Source: Pseudomonas baetica
Lineage (GTDB): Bacteria; Pseudomonadota; Gammaproteobacteria; Pseudomonadales; Pseudomonadaceae
DNA: 64,000 nucleotides
Direction of reading: 5' to 3'
Assembly (NCBI RefSeq): GCF_002813455.1
Contig: NZ_PHHE01000001.1
Span: 5,452,001-5,516,000 of the forward strand
Notes under the pieces: model-generated
The model's database searches: none
Told to the model about the DNA's origin: nothing
What the model saw: the letters and a program-made list of their open reading frames with translations, nothing else
Position numbers and translations under genes: made by a program
Shown here: piece by piece, positions 54,911-64,000 of the stretch
How positions within the stretch are numbered: position 1 is the first letter of the stretch
Layout: the number at the start of each line of letters is the position of its first letter

Positions 54911-55719
54911 GCCTCAAGTCCAAAGTGCTCGGTGGTCTGCTTCTCGCCGGTTGCGTCAGCTTCTACGGCTGCGCCGGTCAACACAGTGAATCCGCTCTGC
55001 AAGAGGCCAGCGCCGACTTTCAGAAGGTCAAGGAAGACTCCAATGTGCTGCGTATCGCGCCGAAAGACGTGATCCGTGCCGGTGAATCCCTGGCCCGCGC
55101 TGATCGCCTGTCAACTTATTGGGGGAGCGGTTCGGACGTGGTGCATTACGCCTACCTAAGCCAGCGCTACAGCGAGATCGCTCGCGAGCACACCAATAAG
55201 GCGCTCAACGAAGAGCGCGCAGCCAAGCTCGAACTGGAGCGTCAGCGCCTGCAATTGGCCCTGCGCGAATCGAAACTGTTGAGCGTGCAGCAGCAGGGCA
55301 AATGGCTCGAAGAACAGATTGTCGCGTTGGCCACCACGCAGACCGATCGTGGCCTGGTGATGACCCTCGGCGACGTGTTGTTCGACACCGGTGAAGCGGA
55401 GCTGAAAAACTCGGCCAACCGCGTCGTTCTGAAGATCGTGCAGTTCCTGCAATTGAATCCCAAGCGCGTAGTGCGTATTGAGGGTTACACCGACAGCACC
55501 GGTGGCAAACAGGAAAACCTCAAACTGTCTCGCGACCGCGCGCAGTCAGTCGCCGACGTGCTGATGGACCTGGGCATTGAGGACAAGCGCATTCAGGTTG
55601 AAGGCTACGGCGATGAGTACCCGGTGGACGCCAACGCTTCCGAGCGTGGACGTGCACAGAATCGCCGGGTGGAAATTGTGTTCTCCGACGAAAAAGGCCA
55701 GCTCGGCGCCGCCCGTTGA
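54907..55719 (+). CDS. OmpA-family lipoprotein with DUF4398-like N-terminal half
   Basis: The 270-residue protein has a lipoprotein signal (LLLAGC, with a second Cys after it), a coiled-coil half, and an OmpA_C peptidoglycan-binding domain (from TLGDVLFDTGEAELK to SERGRAQNRRVEIVF, including GYTDSTGG and RAQSVADVL). It would link the outer membrane to the cell wall. Confidence 0.9.
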   Translation: MSLKSKVLGGLLLAGCVSFYGCAGQHSESALQEASADFQKVKEDSNVLRIAPKDVIRAGESLARADRLSTYWGSGSDVVHYAYLSQRYSEIAREHTNKALNEERAAKLELERQRLQLALRESKLLSVQQQGKWLEEQIVALATTQTDRGLVMTLGDVLFDTGEAELKNSANRVVLKIVQFLQLNPKRVVRIEGYTDSTGGKQENLKLSRDRAQSVADVLMDLGIEDKRIQVEGYGDEYPVDANASERGRAQNRRVEIVFSDEKGQLGAAR

Positions 55720-55734
55720 GGGCAGCGTCTCTGG

Positions 55735-55769
55735 AAAGCCCGGGCTGTCATGCAGCACCGGGCTTTTTT
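55735..55769 (+). terminator. Rho-independent terminator after the OmpA gene
   Basis: AAAGCCCGG and CCGGGCTTT pair around a 14-base loop and end in a run of T. Confidence 0.88.
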
Positions 55770-55920
55770 ATGCCTGTCGATTGGCTCGCACATCAATACA
55801 GTTGCAGCTGACACAGCGCTGTATGGTCGACTAGAGTGACAACTGTCCCAGTACACTTCTAAACTGTTCCGGTATTGTTTCACACAAGAATAAAATGCCC
55901 GTGAAATCGAGTGCTGCGTC

Positions 55921-57360
55921 ATGACCAATCTCTTGCTCTATCAACGTATTGCTCAGCAACTGGCCGAAGACATCCGCCGTGGTGTCTATCAACCGGGGGA
56001 GCGCGTGCCTTCGGTGCGCAAGATGAGTTCGCAGCTCAACGTCAGCCATGCGACGGTGTTGCAGGCCTACGCCAACCTCGAGGATCAGGGGCTGATCCGC
56101 GCGCGGCCGCAGTCTGGTTATTACGTACACCAGACGCCGGCGCTGACAGCACCGACGCCTGACATTGCCCGAGTTGAACGGCCAGGTCTGGTCACCCGCA
56201 GCAGCATCATTCAACAAGTGCTGGTCGAGTCGCGCCGCGAAGGTGTCTTCCCGTTGGGTGCCGCGGTACCGAGCGTTGACTATTTGCCGGTGCGGGCACT
56301 GCACCAGCAACTGGCCAAAGTCACTCGCTTCCACAGCCCGCGCGCATTCAGCTATATGTTCAGCCCGGGCTTCGAGCCACTACGCCGGCAAGTGGCGATC
56401 CGCATGCGCGATGCCGGTGTGGTAGTTGATCCCTCGGAAGTGGTGATCACCCACGGTTGTGTCGATGCCTTGCAGATGTCGCTGCGAGTGCTGACCCGGC
56501 CGGGCGATCTGATCGCCGCCGAGTCGCCGACCTATTACGGTCTGCTGCAACTGGCCGACCTGCTGGGCCTGAAAGTCATCGAGATCCCCAGTGATCCGGC
56601 CACCGGCATGAGCCTCGAAGCCCTGCAACTGGCGGCCAACCAATGGTCGATCAAGGCGCTGGTGCTGACCACGCGCCTGAGCAATCCACTGGGCGGTACC
56701 ATGCCGGAGGAGCGGCAGAAACAGTTGCTGCGCCTGGCCTCTGATTTCGATATTCAGATCGTCGAAGACGACATCTATGGCGAGTTGATGTTCGAGCAGG
56801 GCCGTACCAAAGCGCTCAAGGCGTATGACCGGCTTGATCGGGTGATCTACTGCTCCAGCTTCTCCAAAACCCTGTCGCCTGGTGTCCGCATCGGCTGGAT
56901 GATTGCTGGCAAGTACCAACAGGAAATCCAGCGCTTGCAGACCTTCAGCACACATTCGGCGTGTAGCGTCACGCAAATGGGGATTGCCGCCTATCTGGAA
57001 AACGGCGGTTATGACCGGCATTTACGGTACATCCGCCAGGAATACCGAAAAAACCTCAGTGCGTTCCAGTTGGCGGTGCAGCAGTACTTCCCCGAAGGCA
57101 CGCAAATGACCCGGCCCACGGGCGGTTTCATTCTGTGGGTGAGTCTGCCGGGCAGGGTCAATACTCAGGAATTGCATGTCCGTGCGTTGCAGCAAGGCAT
57201 CAGCATCGCACCGGGGCTGATCTTCAGTAATACCGAGCAATTCAACCACTGTATCCGCCTGAACTGCGGCATTCCGTGGAACCGCGAAGCGGAGCGGGCG
57301 TTGATGACGCTGGGGCTGTTGGCGACCCAACTGTGTCAGGAAGCGGCTGGCGGATTCTGA
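55921..57360 (+). CDS. MocR-type regulator (GntR helix fused to aminotransferase fold)
   Basis: The 479-residue protein has an N-terminal GntR winged helix (LAEDIRRGVYQPGERVPSVRKMSSQLNVSHATVLQAYANLEDQGLI) and a fold-type I aminotransferase domain with VEDDIYGEL and the PLP Lys in SSFSKTLSPGVRIG. MocR proteins sense PLP or amines and usually control neighbouring genes, but none is obvious here. Confidence 0.9.
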   Translation: MTNLLLYQRIAQQLAEDIRRGVYQPGERVPSVRKMSSQLNVSHATVLQAYANLEDQGLIRARPQSGYYVHQTPALTAPTPDIARVERPGLVTRSSIIQQVLVESRREGVFPLGAAVPSVDYLPVRALHQQLAKVTRFHSPRAFSYMFSPGFEPLRRQVAIRMRDAGVVVDPSEVVITHGCVDALQMSLRVLTRPGDLIAAESPTYYGLLQLADLLGLKVIEIPSDPATGMSLEALQLAANQWSIKALVLTTRLSNPLGGTMPEERQKQLLRLASDFDIQIVEDDIYGELMFEQGRTKALKAYDRLDRVIYCSSFSKTLSPGVRIGWMIAGKYQQEIQRLQTFSTHSACSVTQMGIAAYLENGGYDRHLRYIRQEYRKNLSAFQLAVQQYFPEGTQMTRPTGGFILWVSLPGRVNTQELHVRALQQGISIAPGLIFSNTEQFNHCIRLNCGIPWNREAERALMTLGLLATQLCQEAAGGF

Positions 57361-57438
57361 ACGAGCGGTCGGTCATGCTTGTCTTGTGGCGCTCAACAAG
57401 CGAGCATATGGCCCTCTGCCGTTAGTATCGTTGGGTCC

Positions 57439-57918
57439 ATGAAAGCGATTTTTTCTGCCGCCGGGGTTGTGCTTTTTTCGCTGATGATCAGTCATGCGCC
57501 GCAGGTGCTGGCGGCTGCGGTTCAGGATAAACCGGCAGCGACGAGCCAAGCGCAGAAGCCGGCGGCGAGTAAAAAAACCGTCCCGGTAAAAAAAGCCCAG
57601 CCAAAGAAAGCTGCTCCGGTGAAGAAGCGTCCGCCGGTGGCCTCCAAATCGAAAGCCGCCAGGGAAATAGCAAAGTCCAAACTGCCGTCAGCGAAGCTGG
57701 ATCTGAGTTTGCCCAAGGACATGGTTGAAGAATTGAAGCCGCCTGGCACTGTCATTTCGCCTAAGCGCGAGCCGATTCTGCCGAAGATGTTTGGGGAAAA
57801 AGACAGCGGATTCCAGCTCAATGGGCGTTTGCTCAAAAACGAAATGGACTTGCAACTGCGCAACGAGGAGCGTCGGGATGTTGAAGGCGCAGCGCTTGAT
57901 TTCGAGTTCAAGCAGTAA
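57439..57918 (+). CDS. Exported Lys/Ala/Pro-rich protein
   Basis: The 159-residue protein has a signal peptide (about residues 1-28, cut near VLAAA), then a basic low-complexity stretch with repeated KKA/KKP units that automated tools may liken to IF-2, and a more ordered C-terminus (GFQLNGRLLKNEMDLQLRNEE). No family recognised. The ATG at 57439 puts the hydrophobic signal at the N-terminus. Confidence 0.65.
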   Translation: MKAIFSAAGVVLFSLMISHAPQVLAAAVQDKPAATSQAQKPAASKKTVPVKKAQPKKAAPVKKRPPVASKSKAAREIAKSKLPSAKLDLSLPKDMVEELKPPGTVISPKREPILPKMFGEKDSGFQLNGRLLKNEMDLQLRNEERRDVEGAALDFEFKQ

Positions 57919-58084
57919 ATACCACCCATCTGTGACCCGCGAAGCAGACGCTTTGTCGGAGACTGGTCAGTCACATTCACTTATCCGTAAAAACCCCGGT
58001 ACAGGGAATTTGAAACAGCCGTTTTAGCGGTTACTCTGTTCGGCGTCCCTTTTACACATTGCCCGTCGCGAGGACTTGTTCGTC

Positions 58085-58339
58085 ATGAAATGCCGTGAAG
58101 GCTGTGGCGCTTGCTGCATTGCCCCTTCCATCAGTTCGGCGATACCCGGCATGCCTGATGGCAAACCTGCCGGCGAACGTTGCGTGCAACTTTCGGTCGA
58201 TAACCTGTGCAGCATTTTCGGTCGCCCGGAGCGTCCGGCTGTCTGTTCGGGCTTCGCCGCCGATATCGAGGTGTGTGGCAGCAGTTCGCAAGAAGCGATC
58301 AGATTGATCGGCTGGTGGGAGCAAATGACGGCGGCGTGA
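58085..58339 (+). CDS. YkgJ-family cysteine cluster protein
   Basis: The 84-residue protein has the zinc- or iron-type cluster motif CREGCGACCIAPS at its start and later C residues in LCSIFGRPERPAVC. Function is unknown. The ATG at 58085 is better placed than 58076, since the motif starts the family. Confidence 0.82.
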   Translation: MKCREGCGACCIAPSISSAIPGMPDGKPAGERCVQLSVDNLCSIFGRPERPAVCSGFAADIEVCGSSSQEAIRLIGWWEQMTAA

Positions 58340-58380
58340 TGTGTCAAACGAACGGAACTTCAACAATAAGGAATAAGACT

Positions 58381-58986
58381 ATGGGTTCGCTGCATCGTAT
58401 CGCTGTGTTGTGTGGTTTGACCGCCGTGCTGGCCACTTCCGCCGCTCAGGCTGAAGACTGGAAAGTCGCCAAGAACGAGGACGGCATCAAGGTCTCCCTA
58501 AGCGAAGTGCCGGGTTCGGACTACAAGTCCTATCAGGGCGTCGCCCTGATGAAGACCACCGTCGCCAAGCTGCGCGCACTGCAGGAAGACGTCGCCGGCG
58601 CCTGCGCCTGGATTCACGAGTGCAAGACCCAGAAACTGCTCAAGCATGAGGGCGACAAGAGCTGGACCTATAGTCAGTTCAATACGCCTTGGCCGGTAAC
58701 TCCGCGTGACTCGGTGATTGAAGTCACCACCGTCGAAGGTGCCGACGGCAGCCTGACCCGCAACCTCAAAGGTCTGCCGACGTACGTTCCTGAAGAAAAA
58801 GGCTTTGTCCGCGTGCAGCAGGTCATAGGCTTCTGGAAGTTCGTACCGAAGGGCGACCAGGTTGAAGTCACTTATCAAGTGCACACCGAACCAGGTGGCA
58901 GCGTGCCGGCGATGGTTGCCAACAAGTTTGTTGTTGATGCTCCGTTCAAAACCCTTAAAGCCTTGAAAGAGCGCGCCGAGAAGTAA
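58381..58986 (+). CDS. START-domain protein, exported
   Basis: The 201-residue protein has a signal peptide (about residues 1-23, cut after AQA) and a START/SRPBCC-like lipid-binding domain (EDWKVAKNEDGIKVSLSEVPGSDYKSYQGVA, SQFNTPWPVTPRDSVI). It should act in the periplasm. The ATG at 58381 follows AATAAGGAATA; the longer frame upstream lies over the YkgJ gene. Confidence 0.85.
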   Translation: MGSLHRIAVLCGLTAVLATSAAQAEDWKVAKNEDGIKVSLSEVPGSDYKSYQGVALMKTTVAKLRALQEDVAGACAWIHECKTQKLLKHEGDKSWTYSQFNTPWPVTPRDSVIEVTTVEGADGSLTRNLKGLPTYVPEEKGFVRVQQVIGFWKFVPKGDQVEVTYQVHTEPGGSVPAMVANKFVVDAPFKTLKALKERAEK

Positions 58987-59002
58987 TCGCCGCCCATTCA
59001 GC

Positions 59003-59034
59003 AAAACGCCCCGATCAATTCGGGGCGTTTTGTT
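59003..59034 (+). terminator. Rho-independent terminator after the START gene
   Basis: AAAACGCCCCGA and TCGGGGCGTTTT form a long stem around a short loop, and T-rich DNA follows. Confidence 0.9.
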
Positions 59035-59301
59035 TTGTAGCTTTATTGTGTTTCCAGATATGCGTTGAACGAAATTTTCACAATGCGTTCAAGACAATTC
59101 GCCCGCGCTGTTTGCACCCTGTCCCTGTCTGCCGTGGCTTTAAATGAAAGTGTCTGGTAGCGGGTCAGTAATCAATGGCAATGGTGCGGATGATCGTGCA
59201 ACATTTGCGCACCGCGCACGCCCCGGGGCCTGGAATGGCCAATAGAGGGCATGGCGCCGCTGTATTTTGCAACTTCAACTTCCAATGGGTCCTAAAACGA
59301 C
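59035..59301. other. Spacer with no supported gene
   Basis: A 25-codon frame at 59083-59160 resembles the start of a signal peptide but has no good ribosome site and no homologue I know. The promoter of the next gene must lie in this spacer; none is plain. Confidence 0.35.
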
Positions 59302-61395
59302 ATGGCAAACCCGGACGCCCTGAATCAGCAGCGATCTTCCACTCGCCTGCTGCAACCGACCGTCAAATCGCATCTGGCTTACACGCTGCTTTGCGCGCTG
59401 GTCATGATGGTGATGTTTTCCGTGCTGCGCCTCGCGCTGCTGGTCTACAACCGCGAGATGATCCTCGACACCCCGGCCTCGACTTTCCTCGAAGCCTTCG
59501 CCAACGGCCTGCGTTTCGACTTGCGCCTGGTGGTCTACGTCTGCATTCCGCTGGTGCTGGCACTGTTCAGTGCCCGCGCCATGGCGGCGCGTGGCTTCTT
59601 CCGTCTGTGGCTGACCGTCGCCTCAAGCATCCCGCTGTTTCTCGGCCTGATGGAGATGGACTTCTACCGCGAGTTTCACCAGCGCCTCAACGGCCTGGTG
59701 TTTCAGTACGTGAAGGAAGATCCGAAAACCGTGATGAGCATGCTCTGGTACGGCTTTCCGGTGGTGCGCTATCTGCTGGCCTGGGTGATCGGCACCGTAA
59801 TCCTGACCCTGGCGTTCAAGGGCGCCGACCGTGCCACGCGGCCGCGCGGGCCGTTCAGCGGTGGCAGCGTCAGCACTCGCCAGGTGGCTCCGTGGTACAT
59901 GCGCCTTGCAGTGTTCGTGGTTTGCCTGCTGATCTGCGTAGTCGCGGCCCGTGGCACCCTGCGCCAAGGCCCGCCGATGCGCTGGGGTGATGTCTACACC
60001 ACCGATTCGAACTTCGCCAACCAGCTCGGCCTTAACGCCACGCTGTCGCTGATCGAGGCCGCCAAGTCCCGCATGGGCGAGGATCGCGACAACATCTGGA
60101 AAGCCACGCTGCCGCAGGAGCAGGCGCAGAAAGTCGTGCGTGACATGCTGCTGATGCCTGACGACAAACTGGTCGATGCCGATATTGCCGCCGTGCGCCG
60201 TGATTACACGCCGCCGGCCGATAAGACCCTGCCGATCAAGAACGTCGTCGTGATCCTGATGGAAAGCATGGCCGGTCATTCGGTTGGCGCCTTGGGCGCA
60301 CCGGGTAACATCACGCCTTACCTGGACAAACTGGCCAAGGAAGGTCTGCTGTTCGACCGTTTCTTCTCCAACGGTACGCATACCCACCAGGGCATGTTCG
60401 CGACCATGGCCTGCTTCCCGAACCTGCCAGGCTTCGAATACCTGATGCAGACGCCGGAAGGCAGCCACAAGCTGTCCGGCCTGCCGCAGGTGCTCAGCGC
60501 CCGTGACTACGACGACGTCTACGTCTACAACGGCGACTTCGCCTGGGACAACCAGTCGGGCTTCTTCAGCAACCAGGGCATGACCAACTTTGTTGGCCGT
60601 AACGACTTCGTCAACCCGGTGTTCTCCGATCCGACGTGGGGCGTGTCCGACCAGGACATGTTCGACCGTGGTCTGCAGGAGCTCAAGGCGCGGGAAAACG
60701 GCAAGCCGTTCTACGCGTTGCTGCAAACCCTGTCCAACCACACGCCGTACGCTTTGCCGACACCATTGCCGGTCGAGCGTGTGACCGATCGCGGTTCGCT
60801 CAACGAGCATTTGACCGCGATGCGTTACTCGGACTGGGCGCTGGGTCAGTTCTTCGAGAAGGCGCGCAAAGAGCCTTACTTCAAGGAAACCCTGTTCGTG
60901 ATCGTCGGCGACCACGGTTTCGGTAACGAACGCCAGATCACCGAAATGGATCTGGGCCGCTTCAACGTGCCGATGCTGATGATCGCACCGGGCATCCAGG
61001 AGAAGTTCGGTACCCGCGACCACACCGTGGGCACGCAGATCGATATCGTGCCGACCATCATGGGGCGTCTGGGTGGCGAAGTACGTCATCAGTGCTGGGG
61101 TCGCGACTTGCTCAACCTGCCGCAAGGCGACACCGGTTTCGGTGTGATCAAGCCATCGGGCAGCGAGCAGACTACTGCCATCGTTACCGCTGACGAGATC
61201 CTCGTACTGCCGAAAGAGAAAGAGATGGCACCGAAGATCTGGAAGTATCAGTTGGGCGCAAATCCGAGTGCCGAGGTTGTTCCGGATGCACCGCGCACCG
61301 CCGAGTTGAAACTCAAACTCGAAGCGTTCCTGCAAACGGCGACCAAGAGCTTGATGGACAACACCGCCGGTGTGGTCCACGGCACGCCGGACTGA
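59302..61395 (+). CDS. LTA-synthase-family membrane sulfatase/phosphoglycerol transferase
   Basis: The 697-residue protein has about five N-terminal membrane segments (to about residue 220) and a periplasmic alkaline-phosphatase-fold domain: VVVILMESMAGHSVGALG, NGTHTHQGMF with the catalytic Thr region, GDFAWDNQSGFF and VIVGDHGFG. Gram-negative members transfer phosphoglycerol or phosphoethanolamine to periplasmic glycans or lipids rather than making LTA. The acceptor is unknown. The terminator after it carries an IS4 element. Confidence 0.87.
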   Translation: MANPDALNQQRSSTRLLQPTVKSHLAYTLLCALVMMVMFSVLRLALLVYNREMILDTPASTFLEAFANGLRFDLRLVVYVCIPLVLALFSARAMAARGFFRLWLTVASSIPLFLGLMEMDFYREFHQRLNGLVFQYVKEDPKTVMSMLWYGFPVVRYLLAWVIGTVILTLAFKGADRATRPRGPFSGGSVSTRQVAPWYMRLAVFVVCLLICVVAARGTLRQGPPMRWGDVYTTDSNFANQLGLNATLSLIEAAKSRMGEDRDNIWKATLPQEQAQKVVRDMLLMPDDKLVDADIAAVRRDYTPPADKTLPIKNVVVILMESMAGHSVGALGAPGNITPYLDKLAKEGLLFDRFFSNGTHTHQGMFATMACFPNLPGFEYLMQTPEGSHKLSGLPQVLSARDYDDVYVYNGDFAWDNQSGFFSNQGMTNFVGRNDFVNPVFSDPTWGVSDQDMFDRGLQELKARENGKPFYALLQTLSNHTPYALPTPLPVERVTDRGSLNEHLTAMRYSDWALGQFFEKARKEPYFKETLFVIVGDHGFGNERQITEMDLGRFNVPMLMIAPGIQEKFGTRDHTVGTQIDIVPTIMGRLGGEVRHQCWGRDLLNLPQGDTGFGVIKPSGSEQTTAIVTADEILVLPKEKEMAPKIWKYQLGANPSAEVVPDAPRTAELKLKLEAFLQTATKSLMDNTAGVVHGTPD

Positions 61396-61455
61396 TCGAT
61401 CTGTAAAAGAAAGCTTCGCGCAATAAAAAAGAGGCCCTGAAAAGGGTAATGCCAG

Positions 61456-62787
61456 TCAGTTAAGCTGACTGGCATTTTTGTTTTTGATCGGATACTTCGG
61501 CGATTTGAGCCTGATTGCCCGAGGATAAATGCGCTCCTCGCGTCGATGTGGCAGGACATAATGCGGGGCTGAGGCATGCAACTCTGCGAGATATTTGGGG
61601 ATGTTCCCCGAACGATCCGCAGAAACGCCGTTGATAAACCCCAAGATCGCCCAAGTGCACGCGGTGAAGCTCAGTTCGCATGGATGGATGCCTGGACAAT
61701 GGCGGCTCATCTCCACCATCTGATAACGCAACAGGTTGTAGCCCAACAACACGCCCCACAGTTCCTGCTCAATCATTTCGGGCGTCTTGCTGCGCAGCGT
61801 ATAGCTGCTGTTCAGCAGGGTCTGCTTCATTTCTCTAAACCCTAACTCGATCTCCCATCGCTGGCTGTAGAGATCGACGATTTCGTCGGACGGGAAGCGT
61901 AATGAGTCGGCCATCGACGTCAGTATCTGACAAACCTTGCCCTTGACGGTTTTGCTCAGAAGCCGCGCAGTCAGGCGCTCCGGCAATCCAGGCCATTGCT
62001 TGCGGGCCTGCGGCGAAGTACTCAACGAGACCACAGCATCGTGGCGCCCCAAACGCTGAAGCACTTCGTACTGCGAGCCTTTTTTCAGCGGCATCAACCA
62101 ATGTCGCTCGATGCCTGCTTGCTGCCATTGATGCAGCAACCCCAAGGAATAAAAGCCGCGATCGAACAGCGTCAGCGAGTGATCGGGGGTGGTTTCGATC
62201 AGTTGCTCCGCCAGTTTCATCTCGTTGCTGCGATAGCCGTCAAACGCGCTGCCAATCAGTAAGTGACTGGTCAATTCCATTTGGCAAACCATGCGCACCT
62301 GAGGAAAACCAGTATCGCCATGCTGGTTGCTGGCGGAGTCGTAACGCGCACGGTTTTCCGGTGTATCGGGCGTACGCCAGACGACGCCGTCGACACCCAG
62401 CAAGCGCAACCCGGCCCAGGTCGGATGACTGGCCGCTTCATGCCAGCTTTTCTGAGTCAGATCGAAGACTTGTCGTACGGCCTCGCTGCCCAGCCGCTGA
62501 CGGGCTTGGACTACGGCGCTGGGCGCGACCAGCGGACGTTGCCCAGGCAGCATGATGTTCATGCGACTGACCACATCCCACGCCGACATGCGTCGAAAAA
62601 ACGCCATGGAGATGACGCACCAAAGCATCATTTCCAAAGGTAAGCGTCGCCTGCGCAAAGTGGCTACACCGGCCTGCTCCAATGCCTGTTCGACCAGAGA
62701 TGGATCAAGCAACGAGTCCAACCCTTCGAGGGAGTTGGGAGTCGAGACGAAGTTGTGGGTGAGTTCCAGTGCCCGAGCCAGACGCAT
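61456..62787 (-). CDS. IS4-family transposase, sister of the 48 kb copy
   Basis: The 443-residue DDE transposase has the first Asp in [15 protein letters not shown], the second in [10 protein letters not shown], and the YREK signature [15 protein letters not shown]. It has the same length and the same motif layout as the protein at 48.4 kb but differs along its length, so the two are related elements, not copies. The frame is intact. Confidence 0.95.
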   Translation of the reverse strand: MRLARALELTHNFVSTPNSLEGLDSLLDPSLVEQALEQAGVATLRRRRLPLEMMLWCVISMAFFRRMSAWDVVSRMNIMLPGQRPLVAPSAVVQARQRLGSEAVRQVFDLTQKSWHEAASHPTWAGLRLLGVDGVVWRTPDTPENRARYDSASNQHGDTGFPQVRMVCQMELTSHLLIGSAFDGYRSNEMKLAEQLIETTPDHSLTLFDRGFYSLGLLHQWQQAGIERHWLMPLKKGSQYEVLQRLGRHDAVVSLSTSPQARKQWPGLPERLTARLLSKTVKGKVCQILTSMADSLRFPSDEIVDLYSQRWEIELGFREMKQTLLNSSYTLRSKTPEMIEQELWGVLLGYNLLRYQMVEMSRHCPGIHPCELSFTACTWAILGFINGVSADRSGNIPKYLAELHASAPHYVLPHRREERIYPRAIRLKSPKYPIKNKNASQLN

Positions 62788-62790
62788 AAA

Positions 62791-62822
62791 AAAATCCGAT
62801 GCCTATTCAGGCATCGGATTTT
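62791..62822 (-). promoter_or_regulatory. Hairpin at the second IS4 transposase start
   Basis: AAAATCCGATGCC and GGCATCGGATTTT pair around six bases, three bases before the transposase ATG; the stem is that of the first IS4 element. Confidence 0.65.
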
Positions 62823-62908
62823 GATTTCTTGCGGCCAAAGGTCAAGCAAAAGGGCTTAACTGATCGGCATTACCCTGAGAAGGGCCTCTTTTTTTTACGT
62901 TTGAGTCG

Positions 62909-63061
62909 TTATATCCGACCGAGTAACAACAGCACCAGCAGCACGACCAACACCACGCCGATAATGCCCGATGGACCGTAACCCCAACTTCTGGAGTGCG
63001 GGAAGACTGGCAGACCACCGATCAGCAACAGGATCAGGATAATGATAAGAATTGTGCCCAT
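62909..63061 (-). CDS. DUF3309 membrane miniprotein
   Basis: The 50-residue protein (MGTILIIILILLLIGGLPVF, then PHSRSWGYGPSG and a second hydrophobic segment) has the two-segment layout and PxxPxSxxWGYGPSG core of DUF3309. It should sit in the inner membrane. Function unknown; relatives are often stress-linked. A ribosome site (AACAAGGAAA) precedes the ATG. Confidence 0.85.
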   Translation of the reverse strand: MGTILIIILILLLIGGLPVFPHSRSWGYGPSGIIGVVLVVLLVLLLLGRI

Positions 63062-63367
63062 GTCTATTTCCTTGTTGAAAGTGTTCGAGAAGTCTTGGTG
63101 TTCAAGGGCGACTGGAGACTAAGTATTTCCAGACGGCTTATAAATTCCGACTGGTGCGCGTGACAGAAAATTCAATGTTTTTTTAATGTATTTGGATCGC
63201 GCTCTTATTTCCTTTTCCACTGCTGCAAGTTCAGAACTTAGTCCCTCTCAACGGATCAAACGCGCCACGGTTTGCCCCCACCATTCAGCAATCTGATGGA
63301 GCGAGGCTGGCGGCTGATCCTTCGCTACACTCGGCGCATCTTCCCAAGAACAACAAGGCTGTCCGCT
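63062..63367. other. Spacer with no supported gene
   Basis: These 306 bases between divergent genes show no reading frame, repeat or terminator I can support. The AT-rich part (63170-63210) may hold promoters. Confidence 0.4.
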
Positions 63368-64000
63368 ATGCAAAATCGCATGATGATCACTGGTGCAGGC
63401 TCGGGCCTGGGTCGCGAAATCGCGCTGCGCTGGGCGCGTGAAGGCTGGCAACTGGCCTTGTCCGATGTCAGCGAACCCGGCCTGCAGGAAACCCTGAAAA
63501 TGGTCCGTGAGGCCGGTGGTGACGGCTTTGTTCAACGCTGCGATGTGCGTGATTACAGCCAGCTCACCGCGTTCGCCCAGGCCTGTGAAGAGAAACTCGG
63601 TGGCATCGACATCATCGTCAATAATGCTGGCGTGGCGTCTGGCGGGTTCTTCAGCGAACTGTCGCTGGAAGACTGGGACTGGCAGATCGCGATCAACCTG
63701 ATGGGCGTGGTCAAGGGCTGCAAGGCGTTTTTGCCGCTGCTTGAGCAAAGCAAGGGCAAGATCATCAACATCGCCTCCATGGCCGCGTTGATGCAAGGCC
63801 CGGCGATGAGCAACTACAACGTTGCCAAAGCGGGCGTAGTGGCCTTGTCAGAAAGCCTGTTGATCGAACTGGCACAGCAGGAAGTCGGCGTGCATGTGGT
63901 GTGTCCGTCGTTCTTCCAGACCAATCTGCTCGATTCTTTCCGTGGTCCGACCCCGGCGATGAAGGCGCAGGTTGGCAAGTTGCTGGAGAGTTCGCCAATC
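63368..64000 (+). CDS. Short-chain dehydrogenase, cut by the right edge
   Basis: The first 211 residues are present. They begin MQNRMMITGAGSGLGREIALRW with TGAGSGLG for cofactor binding, then NNAGVASGG, and the catalytic Ser in IASMAALMQG with YNVAKAG. It resembles SDR family oxidoreductases acting on alcohols or fatty compounds. The rest of the gene is outside the window. Confidence 0.9.
   Translation, partial: MQNRMMITGAGSGLGREIALRWAREGWQLALSDVSEPGLQETLKMVREAGGDGFVQRCDVRDYSQLTAFAQACEEKLGGIDIIVNNAGVASGGFFSELSLEDWDWQIAINLMGVVKGCKAFLPLLEQSKGKIINIASMAALMQGPAMSNYNVAKAGVVALSESLLIELAQQEVGVHVVCPSFFQTNLLDSFRGPTPAMKAQVGKLLESSPI

Larger units (their letters stand above)
61447..62872. mobile_element. 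Second IS4-family element (1426 bp)
   Basis: Inverted repeats TAATGCCAGTCAGTTAAGC (left) and TAATGCCGATCAGTTAAGC (right, reversed) match at 17 of 19 bases. The flanks CCCTGAAAAGGG (61435-61446) and CCCTGAGAAGGG (62873-62884) are a 12-bp duplication with one later change. The ends resemble those of the element at 48.3 kb. Confidence 0.92.
61426..62892 (+). terminator. Terminator of the LTA-synthase-like gene, split by an IS4 element
   Basis: Without the insertion the DNA reads AAAAAAGAGGCCCTGA then GAAGGGCCTCTTTTTTTT, a strong terminator with the stem GAGGCCCT/AGGGCCTC. The element entered at the apex. Confidence 0.8.

Noticed and set aside
57439..57918. Translation initiation factor IF-2
   Set aside because: Only the Lys/Ala/Pro-rich low-complexity part resembles IF-2; there is a signal peptide and no GTPase domain.
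59083..59160. 25-codon signal-peptide-like gene
   Set aside because: No convincing ribosome site and no sequence after the hydrophobic stretch; more likely chance or a relic.

Overview
The window is a 64 kb piece of a Pseudomonas chromosome, most like the P. fluorescens group. The evidence is the gene order around rne-rluC and fabD-fabG-acpP-fabF, uniformly GC-rich coding DNA, many REP elements of the types common in fluorescent pseudomonads, a PilZ/RgsA neighbourhood like that of P. aeruginosa PA2957-PA2961, and divergent etf genes. No rRNA, tRNA, CRISPR array or prophage was seen.

Region 1 (1-16.5 kb) is core housekeeping. It runs rne (cut by the left edge), divergent rluC, a HAD phosphatase, sppA and a Maf/YceF gene. 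Then comes the long phospholipid and fatty-acid operon yceD-rpmF-plsX-fabD-fabG-acpP-fabF-pabC-mltG-tmk-holB-pilZ-tatD, without fabH. An IS110-family element sits in a REP directly behind tatD. After it come the sRNA gene rgsA, a TetR regulator, moaA and two conserved small genes.

Region 2 (21.9-44.8 kb) is accessory metabolism. A FadR-type regulator, a lactonase, a sugar dehydrogenase and araFGH, together with the separate dgoK-dgoA-dgoD-dgoT block at 39.6-44 kb, would make a complete oxidative galactose pathway (sugar, lactone, galactonate, KDGal, KDPGal, pyruvate plus glyceraldehyde-3-phosphate) with uptake. A shared promoter/operator module stands in front of both blocks. Between them lie a YegW/YegU/NCS1 permease/YegV-like cluster, probably for salvage of an N-riboside, several small genes, and a compact AT-richer module: unknown protein, PAAR spike, GHSLGG lipase, lipoprotein. 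That module looks like an orphan type VI secretion effector-immunity island.

Region 3 (44.8-64 kb) has a zinc alcohol dehydrogenase with an AraC regulator, a second IS110-family element inside another REP, an IS4-family element inside the etf dehydrogenase terminator, the divergent etf genes with several likely operators, envelope lipoproteins, a MocR regulator, a START-domain protein, an LTA-synthase-like membrane sulfatase, a sister IS4 element inside that gene's terminator, a DUF3309 miniprotein, and a short-chain dehydrogenase cut by the right edge.

The most striking signal is in the non-coding ends of the two IS110 elements. The end of the 47-48 kb element folds into two stem-loops whose loop sides match, base for base, both REP target arms and both element ends, as expected of a bridge RNA. 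The 16.5-18.2 kb element shows a related but differently ordered arrangement.
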